Below, one piece after another: positions 6,841 to 14,646 of a DNA stretch of 17,221 bases; position 1 is the first letter of the stretch; every line of letters starts with the position of its first letter. The notes under the pieces are model-generated. The model saw only the letters and a program-made list of their open reading frames with translations. It had not been told where the DNA came from and did no database searches. Position numbers and translations under genes: made by a program. Where the stretch lies: positions 1 through 17,221 of the forward strand of contig PBHT01000051.1 in assembly GCA_002720285.1 (NCBI GenBank), written 5' to 3'. This stretch comes from Acidobacteriota bacterium (GTDB taxonomy: Bacteria > Acidobacteriota > Vicinamibacteria > Vicinamibacterales > UBA823).

Positions 6841-6864
6841 GGGGCAGGGCGTTCGCCTTGCCCC
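6841..6864 (+). terminator. Strong hairpin after the Hsp20 gene
   Basis: GGGGCAGGGC (6841-6850) pairs with GCCTTGCCCC (6855-6864) over ten positions (one G-T pair) around a GTTC tetraloop, 20 bases after the stop. No T tract follows. It probably ends or protects the Hsp20 transcript. Confidence 0.55.
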
Positions 6865-6925
6865 ATCCAATCCCCTAAGGACCCGTGCTGGTCGTGAACC
6901 TCCACGAACAGGTACACTTCTCGTT

Positions 6926-7849
6926 GTGACGCGATTGAAAGTCAATCAACCAATTGTCATCTTACTAATTTGTGCCACGGTGGTGTGTTGTGGCAGGGAG
7001 CGCCAGGGGCTGAGGACCAGTGGTCCGGCCGGTCTGGAGTCGGTGGCCATTGGTATACATTCTGATTCGCCAGTACAGACCGAACTTCTTTCCGATGTTG
7101 CTATTGTGCAACCCGGTGAGGTTTTCAAGTTGGGGGTGCTCCTAACGATGAAGCCTGGCTGGTACGTGCACTGGATCAATCCTGGCGAGTCGGGCGAGGC
7201 TATTTCGATTGATTTCAATTTGCCGGCGCGGTTCGAGGTGGGTGCGCTTCGGTGGCCTGTCCCGCTTCAATTTGAACAGCCCGACGGCACTGTTGGCTAC
7301 GGCTACAAGGATGAAGTGCTGATCCATGCAGAAGTTCGCGCGTCGAATCGTGATGTCGACGATGGTGAGGTTTGGCCTCTGGCGGCCGACGTGCGCTGGC
7401 TGGCGTGCGAACAGGAGTGTGTCCCGGGGCACTCTACATTGCAGTTATCGCTTCCCGGTTCGATTTCTGGTACGCGATTAGTAGACCTCATCAATGCGCC
7501 GCGTGTAGAGGCGTGGCTTCCTCGGTTACCGTTGGCTGCTGGCTCATCGCTTGCACCGTTTACTGTAACCGTATCGCGCCTAAGTTCTTCGGATTTCGTG
7601 TTGATGTTAACTTGGCGTTCGGTGGCGAATAATGTTCAATGGTTTCCGGTGTCAGCGACGGCCGCGGCTGCTCCTGTGAGCAGTTTGCATAGGGCAGGTC
7701 AGCGAACGCGAATCGAGTTGTCGGCACCTACCGGCCACACTACCTCCGACCTTCAAGTTATCAGTGGCGTTGTCGCCTATACGAATGCTTCGGGTGAACG
7801 TCAAGCGGCCGAGTTGTCAGTAGCGGTCAACGAACTCTCCCAACCGTAA
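6926..7849 (+). CDS. Stand-alone DsbD/ScsB-type N-terminal domain protein
   Basis: 307 residues from a GTG start. A hydrophobic N-terminus (9-22) ends in CCG, suggesting a signal peptide or an unusual lipobox, so the protein is probably periplasmic. The mature part matches the N-terminal domain of DsbD/ScsB thiol:disulfide proteins: MKPGWYVHWINPGESG (75-90), RWPVPLQFEQPDGTVGYGY (109-127), and RWLACEQECVPG (157-168) with Cys161 and Cys165 as the likely redox pair. In full-length DsbD, this domain passes electrons from the membrane domain to periplasmic partners. Here there is no membrane domain and no thioredoxin domain, and no such gene lies nearby. The start has only a distant, weak SD. The next gene is convergent, 40 bases away. 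A thiol-redox role is inferred from the conserved cysteines. Confidence 0.75.
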   Translation: MTRLKVNQPIVILLICATVVCCGRERQGLRTSGPAGLESVAIGIHSDSPVQTELLSDVAIVQPGEVFKLGVLLTMKPGWYVHWINPGESGEAISIDFNLPARFEVGALRWPVPLQFEQPDGTVGYGYKDEVLIHAEVRASNRDVDDGEVWPLAADVRWLACEQECVPGHSTLQLSLPGSISGTRLVDLINAPRVEAWLPRLPLAAGSSLAPFTVTVSRLSSSDFVLMLTWRSVANNVQWFPVSATAAAAPVSSLHRAGQRTRIELSAPTGHTTSDLQVISGVVAYTNASGERQAAELSVAVNELSQP

Positions 7850-7889
7850 ACCCCGAAAGACTACTCCCGCCAACGCGGCAATCTCGAAC

Positions 7890-9245
7890 TCAGTGTTGGG
7901 TGCCGGACGGTCTGCCGTGGGGTGCCGACTGGGTGAGCACACTACGCCCTAACCATAGGATGCCTGCAACGATGACCAGTAGCATCGTCCAGCGAATCGC
8001 GCTGGCAACGAACAAGGCGTCATAACGTGGCTGTTGAAACTGGAACTGGATAAGTTCGCTTAAGCGAACAGTCATCCAGTGCCAACCACTGTGGGCAATG
8101 AACACCGAGAGGACAATGATGCCCATCTGTTGTGCGCCTACCCAGCGCAATAGGATAGAGAGCGCCGGATACAGGAAGGCGAGAACGAGTAGTAGCCCCA
8201 ACTCGATGCCGATGTTGAAGGCGAATCGTGACACGAATACATGCGTCCCACCGAACTGCAACATCTCCGGAAGGGCAAATGAGAGAGCGAAGCCATGTAC
8301 CAGGCCGAAGCCAAACGTGCTCATTGAACGGCGCTCGAGTTTGGTGCCGACCATGTTTTCAAACGCCATGTAGAGAATTGAGACGGCGACGAGAGTCTCG
8401 ATTAACGGCTGGAACCAGAGGACGTTCGGCGCCAGCCTGAAGGCTGAAGCGGTAAGCGTCACGGAATGCGCCACGATGAATGCGGTAACAATGATTGCGA
8501 GAGGTCGCATCCTTCGGAACGGAATAACCACGCATGCCAGAAAGACCAAGTGAGTGAGACCGTTGAGAATGTGTGCGAATCCAAGTGCTACAAACCGTTG
8601 AAACGCTTGATACCAAGTTGGGTTTAGCCAGATACGGCCCGGGTCGCCGGCGTATTCGAACAGTCGGTCTGAGCCTTCGGGCGTGAGAAACCGCATTGCC
8701 ATGTTGACTCGCAAATCGGGTCGCTCGAGTGAGGTGTTGATGGAGAAACTCGAGCGTTCTGACCGAATGGGATATTCAAACAAGACATCGAGCATGCCTT
8801 GTTCCCAGTAAAGTTCCGTGTCGTTTGGCAGTTGCGGGCTTCGGATGTGGGCGAGCGCCGTGTCAAAAGTTCTAAATGATCGATCGGACGGAAGTGATAC
8901 TCGAACCGCCTCTATCCGCGGGGATTCCAGCTGGTCACCATCTTCGTAGATGGTGAGGTCAGGTGAAATCCGAAGCCGTGCAGCGTCACGAAGTGGAGGG
9001 TTAGCTTCCTCGAAATTGAGATAGCCGATCCCGAAGGTGGGAAGAGTCTGATCGCGTAGTGCAGCTAGCGGTACTCGGACAAGCATCTGCAATTGCTGGC
9101 TCTCAGGCCTGACGAGCACTTGAACGGTTACATCACGAACGATTATTTGCGCAGCCACTTCGGCCGGAATGGCTACTAGCCACCACATCACTAGAGTGAC
9201 CATCATGCGAGTCGTTACGTATCGATTGCATTTGGATGACATCAT
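7890..9245 (-). CDS. HupE/UreJ-like membrane protein with periplasmic N-terminal domain
   Basis: About 451 residues. A signal peptide (14-33) is followed by a soluble beta-rich domain (about 34-205) and then a membrane part with roughly seven helices (215-435). The membrane part has HupE/UreJ-family features: GFAHILNGLTHLVFLA (222-237), FIVAHSVTLTASA (256-268), VAVSILYMAFENM (286-298) and FGLVHGFALSFALPE (313-327). HupE/UreJ proteins are linked to nickel or cobalt uptake. The usual H-P-x-x-G-x-D-H motif reads H-I-L-N-G-L-T-H, so Pro and Asp are missing and metal transport is uncertain. The ATG at 9245 has AAGGT upstream; the ATG at 9269 has no SD. The gene lies 169 bases downstream of cytochrome c' on the same strand. 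No hydrogenase or urease genes are present. Confidence 0.78.
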   Translation of the reverse strand: MMSSKCNRYVTTRMMVTLVMWWLVAIPAEVAAQIIVRDVTVQVLVRPESQQLQMLVRVPLAALRDQTLPTFGIGYLNFEEANPPLRDAARLRISPDLTIYEDGDQLESPRIEAVRVSLPSDRSFRTFDTALAHIRSPQLPNDTELYWEQGMLDVLFEYPIRSERSSFSINTSLERPDLRVNMAMRFLTPEGSDRLFEYAGDPGRIWLNPTWYQAFQRFVALGFAHILNGLTHLVFLACVVIPFRRMRPLAIIVTAFIVAHSVTLTASAFRLAPNVLWFQPLIETLVAVSILYMAFENMVGTKLERRSMSTFGFGLVHGFALSFALPEMLQFGGTHVFVSRFAFNIGIELGLLLVLAFLYPALSILLRWVGAQQMGIIVLSVFIAHSGWHWMTVRLSELIQFQFQQPRYDALFVASAIRWTMLLVIVAGILWLGRSVLTQSAPHGRPSGTQH

Positions 9246-9297
9246 CTGGACCTTGTGAGGTGAGCCCATTAGCGTGGTATCACCGGTCTACACGCCA

Positions 9298-9324
9298 GCT
9301 TCTGGTGGTGTTAGACCCAGAAGC
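9298..9324 (-). other. Hairpin between cytochrome c' and HupE-like genes
   Basis: GCTTCTGG (9298-9305) and CCAGAAGC (9317-9324) form a perfect 8-bp stem with an 11-base loop. No T run follows on the minus strand. It may reduce read-through into the HupE-like gene or set transcript ends. Confidence 0.3.
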
Positions 9325-9414
9325 GAAGCCTGGCTGCCGGGATAGGCGGACCATCCCAACTGCTGGTTCTATTACTTCTCCGCACAGAAGAAGCCAAGGT
9401 TCTTCATAATTCTG

Positions 9415-9843
9415 CTACTCGCGAGGCTTGATCCGGTAGCCTTCGTCCGTCTGTTCCCGGTAGCTCCGATGACATGTGGCGCATGTACCCCGCAGGTCGC
9501 CAAAGGCGCTCTGGGCGCCGTCATGATTGTTCTCTCCAGCTGCGGCAGTTATCGCCCGGGCCGCTGCCACGGCATCCGCAGCGATTGCAGCAGCCTCTTC
9601 GACTTCTCGAGCCTTCCAGAACGCTTCAACCTGTTGAAACATCGACTGGAGCCTTCGGCCATCCTCCTCGGTTTCTGGCCAGTATCTTGCTCCAATATGT
9701 CCCTCGGTGTCGCCGAGCGTTAACCCGACCTCTTTCATCGTTGCGTCAAATTCTTCTTCGGTAAGTGTTTCTTGAAGGGCTTTAGCTCCCAGGCTGACTA
9801 GAGCGACGATACTGATGATGGCGATGAGTAGGCGAGCATTCAT
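9415..9843 (-). CDS. Cytochrome c' (class II cytochrome c)
   Basis: 142 residues with a signal peptide (hydrophobic 4-20, probable cleavage near GAKA). A single haem motif, CATCH at 121-125, lies near the C-terminus and is followed by RSYRE, the mark of the four-helix cytochrome c' family, unlike class I cytochromes with an N-terminal motif. The middle is Ala/Glu-rich and helical (about 60-103). Cytochromes c' are periplasmic, bind NO or CO, and help handle nitrosative stress or electron transfer. The ATG at 9843 has the SD GAGGAG at about 9850-9855 with a 6-base spacer; the longer reading to 9888 would overlap the upstream gene. The GGT-family gene ends only 19 bases upstream on the same strand, so cotranscription is likely. 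Confidence 0.85.
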   Translation of the reverse strand: MNARLLIAIISIVALVSLGAKALQETLTEEEFDATMKEVGLTLGDTEGHIGARYWPETEEDGRRLQSMFQQVEAFWKAREVEEAAAIAADAVAAARAITAAAGENNHDGAQSAFGDLRGTCATCHRSYREQTDEGYRIKPRE

Positions 9844-9862
9844 TCCGATTCTCCTCAAAATT

Positions 9863-11761
9863 CTAGTAAGCGATGGCGTAACAATCACGGCGGGGGTCGG
9901 CAGCGGCCAGTCGGTTTCCAGAGAATGGGTCGATCATGACAGCCGTCGCGCACCCCGAGACCCCAAGTGGGCGCACCTCGTTTACATGATGTCCTCGGGA
10001 TCGTAGCTCATTGGCGATGTCTACCGAAATCGTTGATTCCATGTCCATCTGGTTAAAGCCGGCGGCATGCGGCCAAAACGATCCCTGGAGGTGACGTGTA
10101 CGGACACGCGGCCAGGCGAACGCTTCGTGCAGATTCGGATACCAGTCATCCCAGAACTCGACGATGTTCAAGAATCCCTGCAGGATCGTCTGGTCTTGAT
10201 TGTCGCCACCAGGCGTACCGACTGCGAGAAAAGGCTCGCCGTTATGAGCCACGATACTCGGTGTTAGCGTGTAACGCGGCCGAGCGCGGGGTCGCAGTTG
10301 GTTCGCACGTTCCCTGTCAAGCCAGAACTGTTCTCCGCGGGTGCTCATGCCGATGCCGGTTTGTCCGAGAATCACCGCACCGCCGATCCACCCACCGCTA
10401 GGCGTACTGTCAAAAATGTTGCCATCCTTATCGATGACCGCCATATGCGTGGTGTCTTTCAGCCCACCCGATGATGGGACGAAGGACCCGCCGTTGGCGT
10501 CGTCGGTAGCTTGGCCATCCTCGATGTTGGCGACCCAGAAGTTCCAGTCGTTGACCTCGGGGTCGTGCGGCAGTGGGTTGCCGGCCTTGAAGGCCGTCGA
10601 GGCACGGCCGATGTCGATTTCGGCCGCTCGAACCGCCGCGTAGGTCTTCGATAACAGCCCAGTGCGAGGCACCGCTACAAAGTCAGGGTCCGCGTAGTAG
10701 GAGTCTCGGTCCGCGTAGGCGAGCTTCATTGCCTCGATGACTATGTGAATGTAATCAGCACTGTTGTGTCCCATCGACTGGAGGTCGTACTGCTCGAGAA
10801 TATTAAGTGTTTGTAGCAATACTGGCCCTTGGCTACCGAAATCCTGTTTGTAAACGGTATAACCGCGATAGTCCACGTGGGTTGGCTCTTCGACCTTGGC
10901 GTAAAACTCTGCAAAGTCACTGTGCTCAAACAGCGAGCCATGCGTCTGAAGAAAATCGACCATCTCGTGGGCAATGTCGCCCTTATAGAATCGGTCGCGA
11001 GCAGCGACGATTGCCTCCTCACGGCCAAGGTGGGCGTGTTGCTGTTCAGCTTCGACCATCTTCTTTAGAGTGTTCGCGAGGGTGGGCAACTTAATGGTCT
11101 CACCAGGTGCGTAAAGGCTCCCATCGGGTTTTAGCCAGTAGCGTTGGTTTTCTGGCCAGGCTTGAAAAAATTCTAGATTGCGCTCAATCGAGCGAGCAGT
11201 GCGTGGCCGCAGGGGAAATCCATGTGCTGCATAGTCGATAGCTCGTGCTGAGACCTCCTCGAAAGTCATGGTGCCCCAACGTTCGAGAACAGTCAGTGCT
11301 CCGTGCAGTGCACCGGGAACGACCGCCGGGTCGAGCCCTTCGCCGTTGAGGTCCCGATTCCGTTCGAGATACCAATCGATTGTGGCGCGCTCGGGTGCCC
11401 AGCCCTGACCAACGACTGAGATGACTTTGCCTTCCGCTTTCGGATAGACCAGGACCAACGCCTCGCCACCCAATCCGTAAAGGTCCTGTTCCACAACACC
11501 ACCCACGAGTAGAGACGTAACGCCGGCATCGAAGGCGTTTCCACCCTGAAGAAGTATCTCGAATGCTGCGGCGGTCGTTAGCGGATGACCTGCGGACACG
11601 CCGGCGGTCCGACCGGAGACGGATGGTCGTTGCGCCTGCCCTGGCTCAGTTGCCAACCCCGCGATTAGCGCAATTGTTAGTAGGGCGGTACACGACGTGC
11701 GCCCCCTGGAGGACCGCCGCACGCTAGGAATTCTTCTAAGGCATCGGATTGTCTTGCGCAT
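9863..11761 (-). CDS. ggt: Secreted gamma-glutamyltransferase-family hydrolase (GGT-like 1)
   Basis: 632 residues; GGTs self-cleave into two subunits and use the new N-terminal Thr. A signal peptide with a long basic n-region (hydrophobic about 25-37, cleavage near GQAQ) sends it to the periplasm. LLQGGNAFDAGV is at 70-81, the processing site is Asp436|Thr437 in KDTTHMAVIDKDGN, and the glycine motif is VGTPGG at 514-519. The large subunit is complete. E. coli GGT holds glutamate with Arg114 (FREMAP), Asp433 (MDDF) and a Ser-Ser pair. Here the matching segments read GQGWAP, a different sequence, and RYTLTP, so the gamma-glutamyl pocket is not conserved; a related acylase or amidase is possible. 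The ATG at 11761 has AGGTG upstream. Cytochrome c' follows 19 bases later. The closest relative in the window is the GGT-like gene at the right edge. Confidence 0.87.
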   Translation of the reverse strand: MRKTIRCLRRIPSVRRSSRGRTSCTALLTIALIAGLATEPGQAQRPSVSGRTAGVSAGHPLTTAAAFEILLQGGNAFDAGVTSLLVGGVVEQDLYGLGGEALVLVYPKAEGKVISVVGQGWAPERATIDWYLERNRDLNGEGLDPAVVPGALHGALTVLERWGTMTFEEVSARAIDYAAHGFPLRPRTARSIERNLEFFQAWPENQRYWLKPDGSLYAPGETIKLPTLANTLKKMVEAEQQHAHLGREEAIVAARDRFYKGDIAHEMVDFLQTHGSLFEHSDFAEFYAKVEEPTHVDYRGYTVYKQDFGSQGPVLLQTLNILEQYDLQSMGHNSADYIHIVIEAMKLAYADRDSYYADPDFVAVPRTGLLSKTYAAVRAAEIDIGRASTAFKAGNPLPHDPEVNDWNFWVANIEDGQATDDANGGSFVPSSGGLKDTTHMAVIDKDGNIFDSTPSGGWIGGAVILGQTGIGMSTRGEQFWLDRERANQLRPRARPRYTLTPSIVAHNGEPFLAVGTPGGDNQDQTILQGFLNIVEFWDDWYPNLHEAFAWPRVRTRHLQGSFWPHAAGFNQMDMESTISVDIANELRSRGHHVNEVRPLGVSGCATAVMIDPFSGNRLAAADPRRDCYAIAY

Positions 11762-11806
11762 CTATCACCTGCTGTCGATTAGTGAGATGGAAGGGGCATT
11801 CCGTAT

Positions 11807-11862
11807 ATCTAAACGGTGCCACTGCCATGACTCTTCTGGCGCGAATCTATACGGAGTGCCAC
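11807..11862. repeat. Imperfect direct repeats in the divergent GGT control region
   Basis: ATCTAAACGGTGCCAC (11807-11822) and ATCTATACGGAGTGCCAC (11845-11862) differ by one substitution and a two-base insertion. Their starts are 38 bases apart. They lie upstream of the minus-strand GGT-like gene, and the right copy overlaps its predicted -10 box. They may be regulator sites or tandem promoter elements. The remainder of 11762-12065 has no gene. Confidence 0.4.
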
Positions 11863-11873
11863 CCTGAGATCAA
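11846..11873 (-). promoter_or_regulatory. Possible promoter of GGT-like gene 1
   Basis: On the minus strand, TTGATC (11868-11873) and TATAGA (11846-11851) are separated by 16 bases, each matching consensus at 4 of 6 positions. The leader would be about 80 bases. Weak, by-eye evidence. Confidence 0.28.
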
Positions 11874-11919
11874 ACATTGAGGTAGTTCCCCCTAGCCGTA
11901 TGCTCCCGAGCGCCAGGGC

Positions 11920-11947
11920 TTGAATCGGCCGGCGATGGGTGTAGACT
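11920..11947 (+). promoter_or_regulatory. Possible promoter of GGT-like gene 2
   Basis: TTGAAT (11920-11925) and TAGACT (11942-11947) are separated by 16 bases. The -10 overlaps a CTAGG-G-CCTAG palindrome (11946-11956). The leader to the ATG at 12066 would be about 110 bases. Weak evidence. Confidence 0.3.
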
Positions 11948-12065
11948 AGGGCCTAGATTCACGACAGTAATTAGCTGAGAATTCTTTTCGGATGTGACGC
12001 CAGCCCCTCGTCATAACGGCGAGAGGGTAGCTGGATGTTCCGTCGTTTCGTTCGAGGTGGATGCT

Positions 12066-13784
12066 ATGAAGTGTAGGCTCATGCTTGTTGTTTCGGCGGT
12101 CGTCATTTCACTCGCAGTCGTATCGGTGGCGCAGGCCGGAGCGCAGGATTCACCGCGTCCGGTTGTTGGACGGTCAATGGTCGTGACCGGGCACGGTATC
12201 GTAGCCGCTAGTCAGCCGCTCGCGGCGCGAGCAGGCGTGCAGGTTCTTGAGCGTGGCGGAAACGCAATCGATGCAGCCATTGCGGCCAATTCGACAATTG
12301 GCTTGATGGAACCGACTGGAAACGGTATCGGAGGCGACCTCTTCGCGCTCATCTACATGGCGGAGACTGGCGAGCTACATGGGCTGAACGCTAGCGGTTG
12401 GGCGCCATCTGGACGCACAGTTGAGTTCCTTCGCTCGAAGGGCTTCGAGGAGGTTCCCAGTCGCGGTATCTACTCGGTCACGGTGCCAGGAGTGGTGGCC
12501 GGATGGGACATGATGCGCGAACGGTTCGGGTCCCTGCCGTTCTCGGAGTCGTTGGCCCCAGCGATCTACTATGCCGAAAATGGCTTTCCGGTTTCACCGG
12601 TCATTGCTAACGGGTGGGGCCGTTCCAGCGAAATGCTCGGAGCTCATCCAAATTCGAAGGCCACATTTCTTCCAGGTGGTCAGGCGCCGAAAATGGGGGA
12701 GATGTTTCGTAATCCCGACCTCGGGGCGTCGTTGCGGCGGATTGCTGAACATGGGCGTGATGGATACTACGAAGGCCAGACGGCCGAGGCGATCCTGAAG
12801 ATTTCCGAGGAGATGGGTGGGACATTTACGGCTGACGACCTCAGTGAGTTTAGACCGCAGTGGGTCACGCCAATCTCCACGATGTATCGAGGTTGGAAGG
12901 TCAGTGAGATTCCGCCAAACACGCAAGGAATTGCGGCTCTCATCATGCTGAATCTCATGGAACAGTACCCAATTGGAGAGTACGGTTTTCACAGTGCCAA
13001 AGCTCTGCATGTGGCGATTGAGGCCAAGAAGCTCGCTTACGCTGACATGCTTGGGTATGTTGGTGACCCCGATTTTTCCAAGATCCCTGTTGAGCCGATG
13101 CTGAGTAAAGCGCATGCTGCGGAGCGGGCAAAGTTAATTAACCCGACACAAGCGGCCTGTGAAGTCGCACCTTCCTACTTTCCTGGAATTACGACAGCGG
13201 AAGGCAATGACACGATCTATATGACGGTGATCGATAAGGATGGCAACATCGTGTCGTTGATCCAGAGCAATTACAGCGGTTTTGGTTCTGGCCTTGTCCC
13301 TCCTGGTGTTGGGTTCATGTTACACAATCGCGGTGCACTCTTTACTATGGAAGATGGTCATGCCAACACCGTCGAGCCACGTAAGCGGCCGCTCCACACG
13401 ATCATTCCAGCGTTTATGGAGAAGGACGGCGTGCAGATTGGGTTTGGCATTATGGGCGGTTGGAACCAGGCTCAAGCACATGCCCAGTTTGTCGCGAACA
13501 TCGTCGACTTCGGTTTTAACATTCAGGAAGCGCTTGAGGCCGGCCGGTTCACCAAGGGCAGCTTCACGGGCTGTGACGTCAATATTGAGTCGCTAATTCC
13601 ATCCACCGTGCGTACCGAACTGACGGCGCTGGGGCATGAGCTCAATGTTCGTCCGCCGAGGACTGGTGGATTCGGTCATGGTCAGGCCGTGATGGGTACG
13701 CCGGCGGGTATCCACTTTGGGGCGTCAGAGCCAAGGCATGATGGGGCTGCGGTACCGCAGGCGCCTTCGATATTTGACCGGTAA
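12066..13784 (+). CDS. ggt: Secreted gamma-glutamyltransferase-family hydrolase (GGT-like 2, YwrD-like)
   Basis: 572 residues with a signal peptide (hydrophobic 5-22, cleavage near QAGAQ). The large-subunit motif VLERGGNAIDAAIA is at 60-73 and MEPTGNGIGGD at 81-91. The self-processing site is Asp382|Thr383 in GNDTIYMTVIDKDGN, followed by SLIQSNYSGFGSGLVPPGVG at 397-416. These features match the YwrD-like branch of the family and not classical GGT. The residue after the nucleophile is Ile instead of Thr. The FREMAP arginine segment reads NASGWAP, and the Ser-Ser pair segment reads PLHTIIP, so glutathione is not a safe substrate call. The ATG at 12066 has GAGGTGG 5 bases upstream; longer reading to the GTG at 11994 is unlikely. 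The BON-domain gene starts 7 bases after the stop, implying coupled expression. Confidence 0.88.
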   Translation: MKCRLMLVVSAVVISLAVVSVAQAGAQDSPRPVVGRSMVVTGHGIVAASQPLAARAGVQVLERGGNAIDAAIAANSTIGLMEPTGNGIGGDLFALIYMAETGELHGLNASGWAPSGRTVEFLRSKGFEEVPSRGIYSVTVPGVVAGWDMMRERFGSLPFSESLAPAIYYAENGFPVSPVIANGWGRSSEMLGAHPNSKATFLPGGQAPKMGEMFRNPDLGASLRRIAEHGRDGYYEGQTAEAILKISEEMGGTFTADDLSEFRPQWVTPISTMYRGWKVSEIPPNTQGIAALIMLNLMEQYPIGEYGFHSAKALHVAIEAKKLAYADMLGYVGDPDFSKIPVEPMLSKAHAAERAKLINPTQAACEVAPSYFPGITTAEGNDTIYMTVIDKDGNIVSLIQSNYSGFGSGLVPPGVGFMLHNRGALFTMEDGHANTVEPRKRPLHTIIPAFMEKDGVQIGFGIMGGWNQAQAHAQFVANIVDFGFNIQEALEAGRFTKGSFTGCDVNIESLIPSTVRTELTALGHELNVRPPRTGGFGHGQAVMGTPAGIHFGASEPRHDGAAVPQAPSIFDR

Positions 13785-13791
13785 GGCACAG

Positions 13792-14355
13792 ATGATTCCT
13801 CATCAAATCATGCGGGTGCTGTTCGTGGCGGCCTTGGTCGTCCCGGCAGCACCCTACGTGATGGCTGAGCGGTTGGTTCAAACCCAGGCCGAGGGACTTG
13901 AGGCCAGGGTTAGAACGGAACTCGTGACGGAACGGTCATTCCGGGCCGTCACGGTTGTAGTGGATGGGGATGTGGTAACCCTGAATGGGATCGTGGGAAG
14001 TATCGGTGTTAAGGAGGACCTGATCGCGACCGTTCTGGAGGTCGACGGGGTGGGTTCGATTCTTAGCAACATGGAAATTTTTGAAGCTGAGAGCGATGTG
14101 AAGCTCGGCGAGCAAATCGCAGCGTTCATTAGGCGGTATGAATACCATTCAGTGTTCGACAATATAAATCTCAACGTCGAAAATGGAGTGGTTGTTTTGA
14201 GTGGGGAAGTTACCGAACCCTTCAAGAAAGAGGGCATCGAGAAAGCCGTGTCCTATGTTGGTGGTGTTCGACTGGTAGAAAATCGGATTGAAGTGCTGCC
14301 GGTGTCGGGCACTGTACGACCGTATTCGGGAAGACATTGCCCTACGCATTTATAA
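13792..14355 (+). CDS. BON-domain envelope protein, N-terminal part (frameshifted)
   Basis: BON domains are small alpha/beta modules of exported or membrane-associated proteins, as in OsmY. This frame encodes a signal peptide (hydrophobic 8-21, cleavage near VMAER) and two BON domains at about 35-98 (VTVVVDGDVVTLNGIVGS) and 104-170 (INLNVENGVVVLSGEV). After Val171-Ser172 the frame reads 16 unrelated residues and stops. The next frame to the right continues the expected protein (see the feature at 14288). Removing one G from GGG at 14307-14309 joins them in frame as LPVS-ALYDRIRED and gives one protein of about 250 residues. The ATG at 13792 lies 7 bases after the GGT-like 2 stop and uses AAGG at 13783-13786. 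Either a true mutation or a sequence error; the uninterrupted gene is the likely ancestral state. Confidence 0.8.
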   Translation: MIPHQIMRVLFVAALVVPAAPYVMAERLVQTQAEGLEARVRTELVTERSFRAVTVVVDGDVVTLNGIVGSIGVKEDLIATVLEVDGVGSILSNMEIFEAESDVKLGEQIAAFIRRYEYHSVFDNINLNVENGVVVLSGEVTEPFKKEGIEKAVSYVGGVRLVENRIEVLPVSGTVRPYSGRHCPTHL

Positions 14356-14545
14356 CGACCCGCTCTTTTCTAAATATCAGGAGGGGAACCGCCCTCCGAT
14401 TCATATCGTCGTGAAGCGAGGCCGGGTGAGGCTCACGGGCGTTGTGCTTTCCCCGGTCGAGCGTGCATTTGCAGGTACAATCGCGCGCCAAGTCTTTGGC
14501 GTCAGGTCGTTTCGCAATGAATTAAGAGTAGAGTCGGAGCGGTAA
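14288..14545 (+). pseudogene. BON-domain protein, C-terminal part displaced by the frameshift
   Basis: From ALYDRIREDIALRIYNDPLF onward this frame continues the BON protein of the preceding frame: PPIHIVVKRGRVRLTGVVLS is a third BON-like core, ending FRNELRVESER. The first seven residues of the open frame (TTG start at 14288) look spurious, and no SD serves it, so it is unlikely to be translated alone. About 78 residues belong to the original protein. The stop is at 14543-14545. The following 14546-14646 holds no gene. Confidence 0.7.
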
Positions 14546-14603
14546 GCTTCGGTGGCTACGTATTAGTGCTTCAGTCAGGTTCCGCTTGTGGTTGCAAACT
14601 GGA

Positions 14604-14615
14604 GCTCGAACGAGC
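14604..14615. promoter_or_regulatory. Short dyad upstream of the TPR gene
   Basis: GCTCG-AA-CGAGC lies 18 bases before the SD of the TPR gene. It could be an operator or leader hairpin. It is short, so chance is possible. No convincing promoter boxes are seen around it. Confidence 0.2.
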
Positions 14616-14646
14616 AGGTGTCTTTACAGGCGTGAGGAGGTTACCT

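Noticed and set aside
12594..13115. A 173-codon minus-strand frame inside GGT-like 2
   Set aside because: It overlaps the conserved large subunit and has no SD or recognisable domain.
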